Source: Acanthornis magna
Lineage: Eukaryota; Chordata; Aves; Passeriformes; Acanthizidae
Length of the DNA stretch: 64,000 bases
NCBI GenBank assembly: GCA_036785705.1
Contig: JAWUZG010000056.1
Location: 8,743,001-8,807,000 of the forward strand
Reading direction: 5' to 3'
Part shown: piece after piece, positions 49,073 to 61,694 of the stretch
Layout: each line of letters opens with the position of its first letter
Numbering within the stretch: the stretch's first letter is position 1
Notes under the pieces: generated by a model
What the model was told of the DNA's origin: nothing
Database searches by the model: none
Seen by the model: only the letters and a program-made list of their open reading frames with translations
Position numbers and translations under genes: made by a program

Positions 49073-50825
49073 GAGATCTAAAGGGCCTCGAGCTCCAGGA
49101 ACACCAGGGCTGGAAAGGGCCTGCCAAGGCAAACGCGGCAAAGCCCCATCATGCCTGCTCCCACACCTTTCTGATCTGGACACCCCACATGGGTGGGCAC
49201 CTCAGCCCCTGCCACCAGCTGCCATTTGGCCTAGAGTTAGGGTTGAGAGATCTAAAGACCCTCGAGCTCTGGGAACACTGGGGCTGGAAAGGGCCTGCCA
49301 AGGCCATTGCAACAGTGCCCCAACATTGCTGCTCCTCCGTCTTTCTGATAGGAAAAACCCAGGCATTGGGCTTGGGTAAATAACTAGGTGTAGGGGTAGG
49401 GTTATGCCTAGGCTTAGCATTAGGAGATCTAAAGGGCCTCGAGCTCCGGGAACACCAAAGCTGGAAAGGGCCTGCCAAGGCAAACGCGGCAAGGCCCCAT
49501 CATGGCTGCTCCCACACCTTTCTGATCTGGACACGCCACAGGGTTGGGCACCTGGGCCCCTGCCTCCAGCTGCCATTTGGCCTAGAGTTAGGGTTGAGAG
49601 ATCTAAAGAGACTCGAGCTCCTGGAACACTGGGGCTGGAAAGGGCCTGCCAAGGCCATCGCAGCAGTGCCCCAGCATTGCTGCTCCTCCATCTTTCTGAT
49701 AGGGAAAACTTAGGTACTGGGCTTGGGTAATTAACTAGGCTAGGGTTAGGGTTACGCCTAGGGTTAGGCTTAGGAGATCTAAAGGGCCTCGAGCTCCAGG
49801 AACACCAGGGCTGGAAAGGGCCTGCCAAGGCAAACGCGGCAAGGCCCCATCATGGCTGCTCCCACACCTTTCTGATCTGGACACGCCACAGGGTTGGGCA
49901 CCTCGGCCCCTGCCACCAGCTGCCATTTGGCCTAGTGTTAGGGTTGAGAGATCTAAAGAGACTCGAGCTCCTGGAACACTGGGGCTGGAAAGGGCCTGCC
50001 AAGACCATCGCAGCAGTGCCCCAACACTGCTGCTCCCACACCTTTCTGATAGGGAAAACCCAGGCATTGGGCTTGGGTAAATAACTAGGTGTAGGGGTAG
50101 GGTTATGCCTAGGCTTAGCATTAGGAGATCTAAAGGGCCTCGAGCTCCAGGAACACCAAAGCTGGAAAGGGCCTGCCAAGGCAAACGCGGCAAGACCCCA
50201 TCATGGCTGCTCCCACACCTTTCTGATCTGGACACCCCACATGGGTGGGCACCTCGGCCCCGGCCACCAGCTGCCATTTGGCCTAGAGTTAGGGTTGAGA
50301 GATTTAAAGAGTTACAAGCTCTGGGAACACTGGGGCTGGAAAGGGCCTGCCAAGGCCATTGCAACAGTGCCCCAACATTGCTGCTCCTCCATCTTTCTGA
50401 TAGGGAAAACCTAGGTACTGGGCTAAGGGAAATTAACTAGGCTAGGGTTAGGGTTACACCTAGGGTTAGGGTTAGGAGATCTAAAGGGCCTCGAGCTCCA
50501 GGAACACCAGGGCTGGAAAGGGCCTGCCAAGGCAAACGCGGCAAGGCCCCATCATGGCTGCTCCCACACCTTTCTGATCTGGACACGCCACAGGGTTGGG
50601 CACCTCGGCCCCTGCCACCAGCTGCCATTTGGCCTAGTGTTAGGGTTGAGAGATCTAAAGAGACTCGAGCTCCTGGAACACTGGGGCTGGAAAGGGCCTG
50701 CCAAGGCCATCGCAGCAGTGCCCCAACATTGCTGCTCCTCCATCTTTCTGATAGGGAAAACCAAGGTACTGGGCTTGGGTAATTAACTAGGCTAGGGTTA
50801 GGGTTACGCCTAGGGTTAGGGTTAG
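49073..50825 (+). repeat. Five-monomer higher-order repeat m1-m5
   Basis: Standard order, marker at 49337. m1 starts with GGCAAAGCCCCATCATGCC. m2-m5 (49424-50825) recur at 53281-54682 with an offset of 3857 bp. Confidence 0.83.
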
Positions 50826-51950
50826 GAGATCTAAAGGGCCTCGAGCTCCAGGAACACCAAAGATGGAAAGGGCCTGCCAAGGCAAACTCGGCAAAGCCCC
50901 AACATGGCTGCTCCCACACCTTTCTGATCTGGACACGCCACATGGATGGGCACCTCGGCCCCTGCCACCAGCTGCCATTTGGCCTAGAGTTAGGGTTGAG
51001 AGATCTAAAGACCCTAGAGCTCAAGGAACACTGGGGCTGGAAAGGGCCTGCCAAGGCCATCGCAGCAGTGCCCCAACACTGCTGCTCCCACACCTTTCTG
51101 ATAGGGAAAACCCAGGCATTGGGCTTGGATAAATAACTAGGTGTAGGGGTAGGGTTATGCCAAGGCTTAGCATTAGGAGATGTAAAGGGCCTCGAGCTCC
51201 AGGAACACCAGGGCTGGAAAGGGCCTGCCAAGGCAAACGCGGCAAGGCCCCATCATGGCTGCTCCCACACCTTTCTGATCTGGACACGCCACAGGGTTGG
51301 GCACCTCGGCCCCTGCCACCAGCTGCCATTTGGCCTAGTGTTAGGGTTGAGAGATCTAAAGAGACTCGAGCTCCTGGAACACTGGGGCTGGAAAGGGCCT
51401 GCCAAGGCCATCGCAGCAGTGCCCCAACACTGCTGCTCCCACACCTTTCTGATAGGGAAAACCCAGGCATTGGGCTTGGGTAAATAACTAGGTGTAGGCG
51501 TAGGAGTATGCCTAGGCTTAGCATTAGGAGATCTAAAGGGCTTCGAGCTCCAGGAACACCAAAGCTGGAAAGGGCCTGCCAAGGCAAACGCGGCAAGACC
51601 CCATCATGGCTGCTCTCACACCTTTCTGATCTGGACACCCCACATGGGTGGGCACCTCGGCCCAGGCCACCAGCTGCCATTTGGCCTAGAGTTAGGGTTG
51701 AGAGATTTAAAGAGTTACAAGCTCCGGGAACACTGGGGCTGGAAAGGGCCTGCCAAGGCCATCGCAACAGTGCCCCAACATTGCTGCTCCTCCATCTTTC
51801 TGATAGGGAAAACCCTGGTAATGGGCTCGGCTAATTAACTAGGCTAGGGTTAGGGTTACGACTAGGGTTAGGGTTAGGAGATCTAAAGGGCCTCGAGCTC
51901 CAGGAACACCAGGGCTGGAAAGGGCCTGCCAAGGCAAATGCGGCAAGGCT
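49333..51950 (+). repeat. Copy 1 of a ~2.6-kb duplicated stretch (3857-bp offset)
   Basis: Runs from the m1 marker through m2-m5 and a short C-rich block (C'-C2-L) into the next monomer. Between 49424 and 51877 I noticed only two substitutions relative to the copy 3857 bp to the right: position 51016 (CCCTAGAGC against CCCTCGAGC) and position 51861 (ACGACTA against ACGCCTA). Rare shared variants include GAGCTCAAGGAAC, CGGCCCAGGCCACC and CCCTGGTAATGGGC. Confidence 0.82.
50826..51877 (+). repeat. Shortened C-rich block C'-C2-L
   Basis: Starts with the same diagnostic CCAAAGATGGAAAGGG and AACTCGGCAAAGCCC as the six-monomer C-rich blocks, then one C2 and one L monomer. The L monomer has CGGCCCAGGCCACC, GAGATTTAAAGAG and the rare ending CCCTGGTAATGGGCTCGGC with ACGACTAGGG. 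Confidence 0.78.
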
Positions 51951-52929
51951 CCATCATGCCTGCTCTCACACCTTTCTGATCTGGACACCCCACATGGCTG
52001 GGCACCTCAGCCCCTGCCACCAGCTGCCATTTGGCCTAGAGTTAGGGTTGAGAGACCTAAAGAGACTCGAGCTCTGGGAACACTGGGGCTGGAAAGGGCC
52101 TGCCAAGGCCATCGCAGCAGTGCCCTAACACTGCTGCTCCCACACCTTTCTGATAGGGAAAACCCAGGCATTGGGCTTGGGTAAATAACTAGGTGTAGGG
52201 GTAGGGTTATGCCAAGGCTTAGCATTAGGAGATCTAAAGGGCCTCGAGCTCCAGGAACACCAGGGCTGGAAAGGGCCTGCCAAGGCAAACGCGGCAAGGC
52301 CCCATCATGGCTGCTCCCACATCTTTCTGATCTGGACACGCCACAGGGTTGGGCACCTCGGCCCCTGCCACCAGCTGCCATTTGGCCTAGTGTTAGGGTT
52401 GAGAGATTTAAAGAGTTACAAGCTCTGGGAACACTGGGGCTGGAAAGGGCCTGCCAAGGCCATCGCAACAGTGCCCCAACATTGCTGCTCCTCCATCTTT
52501 CTGATAGGGAAAACCTAGGTACTGGGCTCGGGTAATTAACTAGGCTAGGGTTAGGGTTACGCCTAGGGTTAGGGTTAGGAGATCTAAAGGGCCTCGAGCT
52601 CCAGGAACACCAGGGCTGGAAAGGGCCTGCCAAGGCAAATGCGGCAAGGCTCGATCATGCCTGCTCTCACACCTTTCTGATCTGGACACCCCACATGGCT
52701 GGGCACCTCAGCCCCTGCCACCAGCTGCCATTTGGCCTAGAGTTAGGGTTGAGAGACCTAAAGAGACTCGAGCTCTGGGAACACTGGGGCTGGAAAGGGC
52801 CTGCCAAGGCCATCGCAGCAGTGCCCTAACACTGCTGCTCCCACACCTTTCTGATAGGGAAAACCCAGGCATTGGGCTTGGGTAAATAACTAGGTGTAGG
52901 GGTAGGGTTATGCCTAGGCTTAGCATTAG
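51878..52929 (+). repeat. C'-L-C filler (3 monomers)
   Basis: The L monomer has an m5-like A half (CGCCACAGGGTTGGGC) followed by the B variant GAGATTTAAAGAG, and CACATCTTTCTG near 52319. The C monomer has GCTCGATCATGCC near 52650, a rare change shared with 55735-56085 at an offset of 3156 bp. Confidence 0.75.
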
Positions 52930-53280
52930 GAGATGTAAAGGGCCTCGAGCTCCAGGAACACCAGGGCTGGAAAGGGCCTGCCAAGGCAAACGCGGCAAGG
53001 CCCCATCATGGCTGCTCTCACACCTTTCTGATCTGGACACGCCACAGGGTTTGGCACCTCGGCCCCTGCCACCAGCTGCCATTTGGCCTAGAGTTAGGGT
53101 TGAGAGATTTAAAGAGTTACAAGCTCCGGGAACACTGGGGCTGGAAAGGGCCTGCCAAGGCCATCGCAACAGTGCCCCAACATTGCTGCTCCTCCGTCTT
53201 TCTGATAGGAAAAACCCAGGCATTGGGCTTGGGTAAATAACTAGGTGTAGGGGTAGGGTTATGCCTAGGCTTAGCATTAG
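52930..53280 (+). repeat. Chimeric m1-like monomer
   Basis: The body has GATGTAAAGGGCC, GGGTTTGGCACC, GAGATTTAAAGAG and CTCCGGGAACAC, none of which is typical of m1, yet it carries the m1 marker at 53194 and an m1 C linker. The body matches 56086-56346 (offset 3156), the end matches 49333 onward (offset 3857). The junction is about 53165-53194, inside the B half. Confidence 0.78.
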
Positions 53281-54682
53281 GAGATCTAAAGGGCCTCGAG
53301 CTCCGGGAACACCAAAGCTGGAAAGGGCCTGCCAAGGCAAACGCGGCAAGGCCCCATCATGGCTGCTCCCACACCTTTCTGATCTGGACACGCCACAGGG
53401 TTGGGCACCTGGGCCCCTGCCTCCAGCTGCCATTTGGCCTAGAGTTAGGGTTGAGAGATCTAAAGAGACTCGAGCTCCTGGAACACTGGGGCTGGAAAGG
53501 GCCTGCCAAGGCCATCGCAGCAGTGCCCCAGCATTGCTGCTCCTCCATCTTTCTGATAGGGAAAACTTAGGTACTGGGCTTGGGTAATTAACTAGGCTAG
53601 GGTTAGGGTTACGCCTAGGGTTAGGCTTAGGAGATCTAAAGGGCCTCGAGCTCCAGGAACACCAGGGCTGGAAAGGGCCTGCCAAGGCAAACGCGGCAAG
53701 GCCCCATCATGGCTGCTCCCACACCTTTCTGATCTGGACACGCCACAGGGTTGGGCACCTCGGCCCCTGCCACCAGCTGCCATTTGGCCTAGTGTTAGGG
53801 TTGAGAGATCTAAAGAGACTCGAGCTCCTGGAACACTGGGGCTGGAAAGGGCCTGCCAAGACCATCGCAGCAGTGCCCCAACACTGCTGCTCCCACACCT
53901 TTCTGATAGGGAAAACCCAGGCATTGGGCTTGGGTAAATAACTAGGTGTAGGGGTAGGGTTATGCCTAGGCTTAGCATTAGGAGATCTAAAGGGCCTCGA
54001 GCTCCAGGAACACCAAAGCTGGAAAGGGCCTGCCAAGGCAAACGCGGCAAGACCCCATCATGGCTGCTCCCACACCTTTCTGATCTGGACACCCCACATG
54101 GGTGGGCACCTCGGCCCCGGCCACCAGCTGCCATTTGGCCTAGAGTTAGGGTTGAGAGATTTAAAGAGTTACAAGCTCTGGGAACACTGGGGCTGGAAAG
54201 GGCCTGCCAAGGCCATTGCAACAGTGCCCCAACATTGCTGCTCCTCCATCTTTCTGATAGGGAAAACCTAGGTACTGGGCTAAGGGAAATTAACTAGGCT
54301 AGGGTTAGGGTTACACCTAGGGTTAGGGTTAGGAGATCTAAAGGGCCTCGAGCTCCAGGAACACCAGGGCTGGAAAGGGCCTGCCAAGGCAAACGCGGCA
54401 AGGCCCCATCATGGCTGCTCCCACACCTTTCTGATCTGGACACGCCACAGGGTTGGGCACCTCGGCCCCTGCCACCAGCTGCCATTTGGCCTAGTGTTAG
54501 GGTTGAGAGATCTAAAGAGACTCGAGCTCCTGGAACACTGGGGCTGGAAAGGGCCTGCCAAGGCCATCGCAGCAGTGCCCCAACATTGCTGCTCCTCCAT
54601 CTTTCTGATAGGGAAAACCAAGGTACTGGGCTTGGGTAATTAACTAGGCTAGGGTTAGGGTTACGCCTAGGGTTAGGGTTAG
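53281..54682 (+). repeat. Higher-order repeat m2-m5
   Basis: Standard m2, m3, m4 and m5 following the chimeric m1. m2 has CACCAAAGCTGG and CACCTGGGCCCC; m5 has AACCAAGGTACTGGGCTTGGG. It is the second copy of 49424-50825. Confidence 0.82.
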
Positions 54683-55734
54683 GAGATCTAAAGGGCCTCG
54701 AGCTCCAGGAACACCAAAGATGGAAAGGGCCTGCCAAGGCAAACTCGGCAAAGCCCCAACATGGCTGCTCCCACACCTTTCTGATCTGGACACGCCACAT
54801 GGATGGGCACCTCGGCCCCTGCCACCAGCTGCCATTTGGCCTAGAGTTAGGGTTGAGAGATCTAAAGACCCTCGAGCTCAAGGAACACTGGGGCTGGAAA
54901 GGGCCTGCCAAGGCCATCGCAGCAGTGCCCCAACACTGCTGCTCCCACACCTTTCTGATAGGGAAAACCCAGGCATTGGGCTTGGATAAATAACTAGGTG
55001 TAGGGGTAGGGTTATGCCAAGGCTTAGCATTAGGAGATGTAAAGGGCCTCGAGCTCCAGGAACACCAGGGCTGGAAAGGGCCTGCCAAGGCAAACGCGGC
55101 AAGGCCCCATCATGGCTGCTCCCACACCTTTCTGATCTGGACACGCCACAGGGTTGGGCACCTCGGCCCCTGCCACCAGCTGCCATTTGGCCTAGTGTTA
55201 GGGTTGAGAGATCTAAAGAGACTCGAGCTCCTGGAACACTGGGGCTGGAAAGGGCCTGCCAAGGCCATCGCAGCAGTGCCCCAACACTGCTGCTCCCACA
55301 CCTTTCTGATAGGGAAAACCCAGGCATTGGGCTTGGGTAAATAACTAGGTGTAGGCGTAGGAGTATGCCTAGGCTTAGCATTAGGAGATCTAAAGGGCTT
55401 CGAGCTCCAGGAACACCAAAGCTGGAAAGGGCCTGCCAAGGCAAACGCGGCAAGACCCCATCATGGCTGCTCTCACACCTTTCTGATCTGGACACCCCAC
55501 ATGGGTGGGCACCTCGGCCCAGGCCACCAGCTGCCATTTGGCCTAGAGTTAGGGTTGAGAGATTTAAAGAGTTACAAGCTCCGGGAACACTGGGGCTGGA
55601 AAGGGCCTGCCAAGGCCATCGCAACAGTGCCCCAACATTGCTGCTCCTCCATCTTTCTGATAGGGAAAACCCTGGTAATGGGCTCGGCTAATTAACTAGG
55701 CTAGGGTTAGGGTTACGCCTAGGGTTAGGGTTAG
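54683..55734 (+). repeat. Shortened C-rich block C'-C2-L, second copy
   Basis: Near-identical to 50826-51877, including CCAAAGATGGAAAGGG, GAGCTCAAGGAAC, CGGCCCAGGCCACC and CCCTGGTAATGGGCTCGGC. Here the final linker has the ordinary ACGCCTA. Confidence 0.8.
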
Positions 55735-58188
55735 GAGATCTAAAGGGCCTCGAGCTCCAGGAACACCAGGGCTGGAAAGGGCCTGCCAAGGCAAATGCGG
55801 CAAGGCTCGATCATGCCTGCTCTCACACCTTTCTGATCTGGACACCCCACATGGCTGGGCACCTCAGCCCCTGCCACCAGCTGCCATTTGGCCTAGAGTT
55901 AGGGTTGAGAGACCTAAAGAGACTCGAGCTCTGGGAACACTGGGGCTGGAAAGGGCCTGCCAAGGCCATCGCAGCAGTGCCCTAACACTGCTGCTCCCAC
56001 ACCTTTCTGATAGGGAAAACCCAGGCATTGGGCTTGGGTAAATAACTAGGTGTAGGGGTAGGGTTATGCCTAGGCTTAGCATTAGGAGATGTAAAGGGCC
56101 TCGAGCTCCAGGAACACCAGGGCTGGAAAGGGCCTGCCAAGGCAAACGCGGCAAGGCCCCATCATGGCTGCTCTCACACCTTTCTGATCTGGACACGCCA
56201 CAGGGTTTGGCACCTCGGCCCCTGCCACCAGCTGCCATTTGGCCTAGAGTTAGGGTTGAGAGATTTAAAGAGTTACAAGCTCCGGGAACACTGGGGCTGG
56301 AAAGGGCCTGCCAAGGCCATCGCAACAGTGCCCCAACATTGCTGCTCCTCCATCTTTCTGATAGGGAAAACCTAGGTACTGGGCTCGGGTAATTAACTAG
56401 GCTAGGGTTAGGGTTACGCCTAGGGTTAGGGTTAGGAGATCTAAAGGGCCTCGAGCTCCAGGAACACCAGGGCTGGAAAGGGCCTGCCAAGGCAAACGCG
56501 GCAAGGCTCCATCATGCCTGCTCCCACACCTTTCTGATCTGGACACCCCACATGGCTGGGCACCTCAGCCCCTGCCACCAGCTGCCATTTGGCCTAGAGT
56601 TAGGGTTGAGAGACCTAAAGAGACTCGAGCTCTGGGAACACTGGGGCTGGAAAGGGCCTGCCAAGGCCATCGCAGCAGTGCCCTAACACTGCTGCTCCCA
56701 CACCTTTCTGATAGGGAAAACCCAGGCATTGGGCTTGGGTAAATAACTAGGTGTAGGGGTAGGGTTATGCCAAGGCTTAGCATTAGGAGATCTAAAGGGC
56801 CTCGAGCTCCAGGAACACCAGGGCTGGAAAGGGCCTGCCAAGGCAAACGCGGCAAGGCCCCATCATGGCTGCTCCCACACCTTTCTGATCTGGACACGCC
56901 ACAGGGTTGGGCACCTCGGCCCCTGCCACCAGCTGCCATTTGGCCTAGTGTTAGGGTTGAGAGATCTAAAGAGACTCGAGCTCCTGGAACACTGGGGCTG
57001 GAAAGGGCCTGCCAAGGCCATCGCAGCAGTGCCCCAACATTGCTGCTCCTCCATCTGTCTGATAGGGAAAACCAAGGTACTGGGCTTGGGTAATTAACTA
57101 GGCTAGGGTTAGGGTTACGCCTAGGGTTAGGGTTAGGAGATCTAAAGGGCCTTGAGCTCCAGGAACACCAGGGCTGGAAAGGGCCTGCCAAGGCAAATGC
57201 GGCAAAGCCCCATCATGCCTGCTCCCACACCTTTCTGATCTGGACACGCCACATGGATGGGCACCTCGGCCCCTGCCACCAGCTGCCATTTGGCCTAGAG
57301 TTAGGGTTGAGAGATCTAAAGACCCTCCAGCTCTAGGAACACTGGGGCTGGAAAGGGCCTGCCAAGGCCATCGCAACAGTGCCCCAACATTGCTGCCCCT
57401 CCATCTTTCTGATAGGGAAAACCTAGGTACTGGGCTAAGGGAAATTAACTAGGCTAGGGTTAGGGTTACACCTAGGGTTAGGGTTAGGAGATCTAAAGGG
57501 CCTCGAGCTCCAGGAACACCAGGGCTGGAAAGGGCCTGCCAAGGCAAACGCGGCAAGGCTCCATCATGCCTGCTCCCACACCTTTCTGATCTGGACACCC
57601 CACATGGCTGGGCACCTCAGCCCCTGCCACCAGCTGCCATTTGGCCTAGAGTTAGGGTTGAGAGACCTAAAGAGACTCGAGCTCTGGGAACACTGGGGCT
57701 GGAAAGGGCCTGCCAAGGCCATCGCAGCAGTGCCCTAACACTGCTGCTCCCACACCTTTCTGATAGGGAAAACCCAGGCATTGGGCTTGGGTAAATAACT
57801 AGGTGTAGGGGTAGGGTTATGCCAAGGCTTAGCATTAGGAGATCTAAAGGGCCTCGAGCTCCAGGAACACCTGGGCTGGAAAGGGCCTGCCAAGGCAAAC
57901 GCGGCAAGGCCCCATCATGGCTGCTCCCACACCTTTCTGATCTGGACACGCCACAGGGTTGGGCACCTCGGCCCCTGCCACCAGCTGCCATTTGGCCTAG
58001 TGTTAGGGTTGAGAGATCTAAAGAGACTCGAGCTCCTGGAACACTGGAGCTGGAAAGGGCCTGCCAAGGCCATCGCAGCAGTGCCCCAACATTGCTGCTC
58101 CTCCATCTTTCTGATAGGGAAAACCAAGGTACTGGGCTCTGGTAATTAACTAGGCTAGAGTTAGGGTTACACCTAGGGTTAGGGTTAG
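55735..58188 (+). repeat. C-L-C'-L-L2-C'-L filler (7 monomers)
   Basis: Contains the C'-L-L2 group with GGGCCTTGAGCTCC (57151), also seen near 11569 and 18232 and in a variant form near 61009. Private changes include GACCCTCCAGCTC near 57321, TGCTGCCCCTCC near 57396, CACCTGGGCTGG near 57869, and GGCTCTGGTAATT with GGCTAGAGTTAGGG near 58136-58160. Confidence 0.75.
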
Positions 58189-59240
58189 GAGATCTAAAGG
58201 GCCTCGAGCTCCAGGAACACCAGGGCTGGAAAGGGCCTGCCAAGGCAAACGCGGCAAGGCCCCATCATGCCTGCTCCCACACCTTTCTGATCTGGACACC
58301 CCACATGGGTGGGCACCTCAGCCCCTGCCACCAGCTGCCATTTGGCCTAGAGTTAGGGTTGAGAGATCTAAAGACCCTCGAGCTCTGGGAACACTGGGGC
58401 TGGAAAGAGCCTGCCAAGGCCATTGCAACAGTGCCCCAACATTGCTGCTCCTCCGTCTTTCTGATAGGAAAAACCCAGGCATTGGGCTTGGGTAAATAAC
58501 TAGGTGTAGGGGTAGGGTTATGCCTAGGCTTAGCATTAGGAGATCTAAAGGGCCTCGAGCTCCGGGAACACCAAAGCTGGAAAGGGCCTGCCAAGGCAAA
58601 CGCGGCAAGGCCCCATCATGGCTGCTCCCACACCTTTCTGATCTGGACACGCCACAGGGTTGGGCACCTGGGCCCCTGCCTCCAGCTGCCATTTGGCCTA
58701 GAGTTAGGGTTGAGAGATTTAAAGAGTTACAAGCTCTGGGAACACTGGGGCTGGAAAGGGCCTGCCAAGGCCATTGCAACAGTGCCCCAACATTGCTGCT
58801 CCTCCATCTTTCTGATAGGGAAAACCTAGGTACTGGGCTAAGGGAAATTAACTAGGCTAGGGTTAGGGTTACACCTAGGGTTAGGGTTAGGAGATCTAAA
58901 GGGCCTCGAGCTCCAGGAACACCAGGGCTGGAAAGGGCCTGCCAAGGCAAACGCGGCAAGGCCCCATCATGGCTGCTCCCACACCTTTCTGATCTGGACA
59001 CGCCACAGGGTTGGGCACCTCGGCCCCTGCCACCAGCTGCCATTTGGCCTAGTGTTAGGGTTGAGAGATCTAAAGAGACTCGAGCTCCTGGAACACTGGG
59101 GCTGGAAAGGGCCTGCCAAGGCCATCGCAGCAGTGCCCCAACATTGCTGCTCCTCCATCTGTCTGATAGGGAAAACCAAGGTACTGGGCTCGGGTAATTA
59201 ACTAGGCTAGGGTTAGGGTTACGCCTAGGGTTAGGGTTAG
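58189..59240 (+). repeat. Contracted higher-order repeat m1-[m2/m4]-m5
   Basis: m1 is standard (marker at 58453, with GGAAAGAGCCTGCC near 58406). The next monomer (58540-58890) has the m2 A half (CTCCGGGAACACC, CACCTGGGCCCCTGC, CTCCAGCTG) joined to the m4 B half (GAGATTTAAAGAG, GCCATTGCAACAG, L2 linker); the switch lies near 58710-58720. Then m5 follows. Two monomers are therefore missing from the standard five. Confidence 0.8.
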
Positions 59241-60292
59241 GAGATCTAAAGGGCCTCGAGCTCCAGGAACACCAAAGATGGAAAGGGCCTGCCAAGGCAA
59301 ACTCGGCAAAGCCCCAACATGGCTGCTCCCACACCTTTCTGATCTGGACACGCCACATGGATGGGCACCTCGGCCCCTGCCACCAGCTGCCATTTGGCCT
59401 AGAGTTAGGGTTGAGAGATCTAAAGAGCCTCGAGCTCTAGGAACACTGGGGCTGGAAAGGGCCTGCCAAGGCCATCGCAGCAGTGCCCCAACACTGCTGC
59501 TCCCACACCTTTCTGATAGGGAAAACCCAGGCATTGGGCTTGGATAAATAACTAGGTGTAGGGGTAGGGTTATGCCAAGGCTTAGCATTAGGAGATCTAA
59601 AGGGCCTCGAGCTCCAGGAACACCAGGGCTGGAAAGGGCCTGCCAAGGCAAACGCGGCAAGGCCCCATCATGGCTGCTCCCACACCTTTCTGATCTGGAC
59701 ACGCCACAGGGTTGGGCACCTCGGCCCCTGCCACCAGCTGCCATTTGGCCTAGTGTTAGGGTTGAGAGATCTAAAGAGACTCGAGCTCCTGGAACACTGG
59801 GGCTGGAAAGGGCCTGCCAAGGCCATCGCAGCAGTGCCCCAACACTGCTGCTCCCACACCTTTCTGATAGGGAAAACCCAGGCATTGGGCTTGGGTAAAT
59901 AACTAGGTGTAGGGGTAGGGTTATGCCTAGGCTTAGCATTAGGAGATCTAAAGGGCCTCGAGCTCCAGGAACACCAGGGCTGGAAAGGGCCTGCCAAGGC
60001 AAACGCGGCAAGACCCCATCATGGCTGCTCTCACACCTTTCTGATCTGGACACCCCACATGGATGGGCACCTCGGCCCCGGCCACCAGCTGCCATTTGGC
60101 CTAGAGTTAGGGTTGAGAGATTTAAAGAGTTACAAGCTCCGGGAACACTGGGGCTGGAAAGGGCCTGCCAAGGCCATCGCAACAGTGCCCCAACATTGCT
60201 GCTCCTCCATCTTTCTGATAGGGAAAACCTAGGTACTGGGCTCGGGTAATTAACTAGGCTAGGGTTAGGGTTACGACTAGGGTTAGGGTTAG
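59241..60292 (+). repeat. Shortened C-rich block C'-C-L
   Basis: Starts with CCAAAGATGGAAAGGG and AACTCGGCAAAGCCC. The first B half reads GAGATCTAAAGAGCCTCGAG with GAGCTCTAGG, the same variant as at the start of the half monomer near the right edge. The last linker has ACGACTAGGG. Confidence 0.78.
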
Positions 60293-61694
60293 GAGATCTA
60301 AAGGGCCTCGAGCTCCAGGAACACCAGGGCTGGAAAGGGCCTGCCAAGGCAAACGCGGCAAGGCTCCATCATGCCTGCTCCCACACCTTTCTGATCTGGA
60401 CACCCCACATGGCTGGGCACCTCAGCCCCTGCCACCAGCTGCCATTTGGCCTAGAGTTAGGGTTGAGAGACCTAAAGAGACTCGAGCTCTGGGAACACTG
60501 GGGCTGGAAAGGGCCTGCCAAGGCCATCGCAGCAGTGCCCTAACACTGCTGCTCCCACACCTTTCTGATAGGGAAAACCCAGGCATTGGGCTTGGGTAAA
60601 TAACTAGGTGTAGGGGTAGGGTTATGCCAAGGCTTAGCATTAGGAGATCTAAAGGGCCTCGAGCTCCAGGAACACCAGGGCTGGAAAGGGCCTGCCAAGG
60701 CAAACGCGGCAAGGCCCCATCATGGCTGCTCCCACACCTTTCTGATCTGGACACGCCACAGGGTTGGGCACCTCGGCCCCTGCCACCAGCTGCCATTTGG
60801 CCTAGTGTTAGGGTTGAGAGATCTAAAGAGACTCGAGCTCCTGGAACACTGGGGCTGGAAAGGGCCTGCCAAGGCCATCGCAGCAGTGCCCCAACATTGC
60901 TGCTCCTCCATCTGTCTGATAGGGAAAACCAAGGTACTGGGCTTGGGTAATTAACTAGGCTAGGGTTAGGGTTACGCCTAGGGTTAGGGTTAGGAGATCT
61001 AAAGGGCCTTGAGCTCCAGGAACACCAGGGCTGGAAAGGGCCTGCCAAGGCAAATGCGGCAAAGCCCCATCATGCCTGCTCCCACACCTTTCTGATCTGG
61101 ACACGCCACATGGATGGGCACCTCGGCCCCTGCCACCAGCTGCCATTTGGCCTAGAATTAGGGTTGAGAGATCTAAAGACCCTCGAGCTCTAGGAACACT
61201 GGGGCTGGAAAGGGCCTGCCAAGGCCATCGCAACAGTGCCCCAACATTGCTGCTCCTCCATCTTTCTGATAGGGAAAACCTAGGTACTGGGCTCGGGTAA
61301 TTAACTAGGCTAGGGTTAGGGTTACGACTAGGGTTAGGGTTAGGAGATCTAAAGGGCCTCGAGCTCCAGGAACACCAGGGCTGGAAAGGGCCTGCCAAGG
61401 CAAACGCGGCAAGGCTCCATCATGCCTGCTCCCACACCTTTCTGATCTGGACACCCCACATGGCTGGGCACCTCAGCCCCTGCCACCAGCTGCCATTTGG
61501 CCTAGAGTTAGGGTTGAGAGACCTAAAGAGACTCGAGCTCTGGGAACACTGGGGCTGGAAAGGGCCTGCCAAGGCCATCGCAGCAGTGCCCTAACACTGC
61601 TGCTCCCACACATTTCTGATAGGGAAAACCCAGGCATTGGGCTTGGGTAAATAACTAGGTGTAGGGGTAGGGTTATGCCAAGGCTTAGCATTAG
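60293..61694 (+). repeat. C'-L-L-C' filler (4 monomers)
   Basis: The third monomer (60994-61343) has GGGCCTTGAGCTCC, CCTAGAATTAGGG near 61155 and an ACGACTAGGG linker. The fourth has TGATCTG-type A sequence, GAGACCTAAAGAG and CACACATTTCTG near 61608. The first two correspond to 56436-57136. Confidence 0.75.

Larger units (their letters stand above)
53190..55807 (+). repeat. Copy 2 of the ~2.6-kb duplicated stretch
   Basis: Matches 49333-51950 at 3857 bp. At the right end the relationship changes: from about 55735 the sequence also matches 52579 onward at 3156 bp, including GCTCGATCATGCC, so this region is a mosaic of two local copies. Confidence 0.8.
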
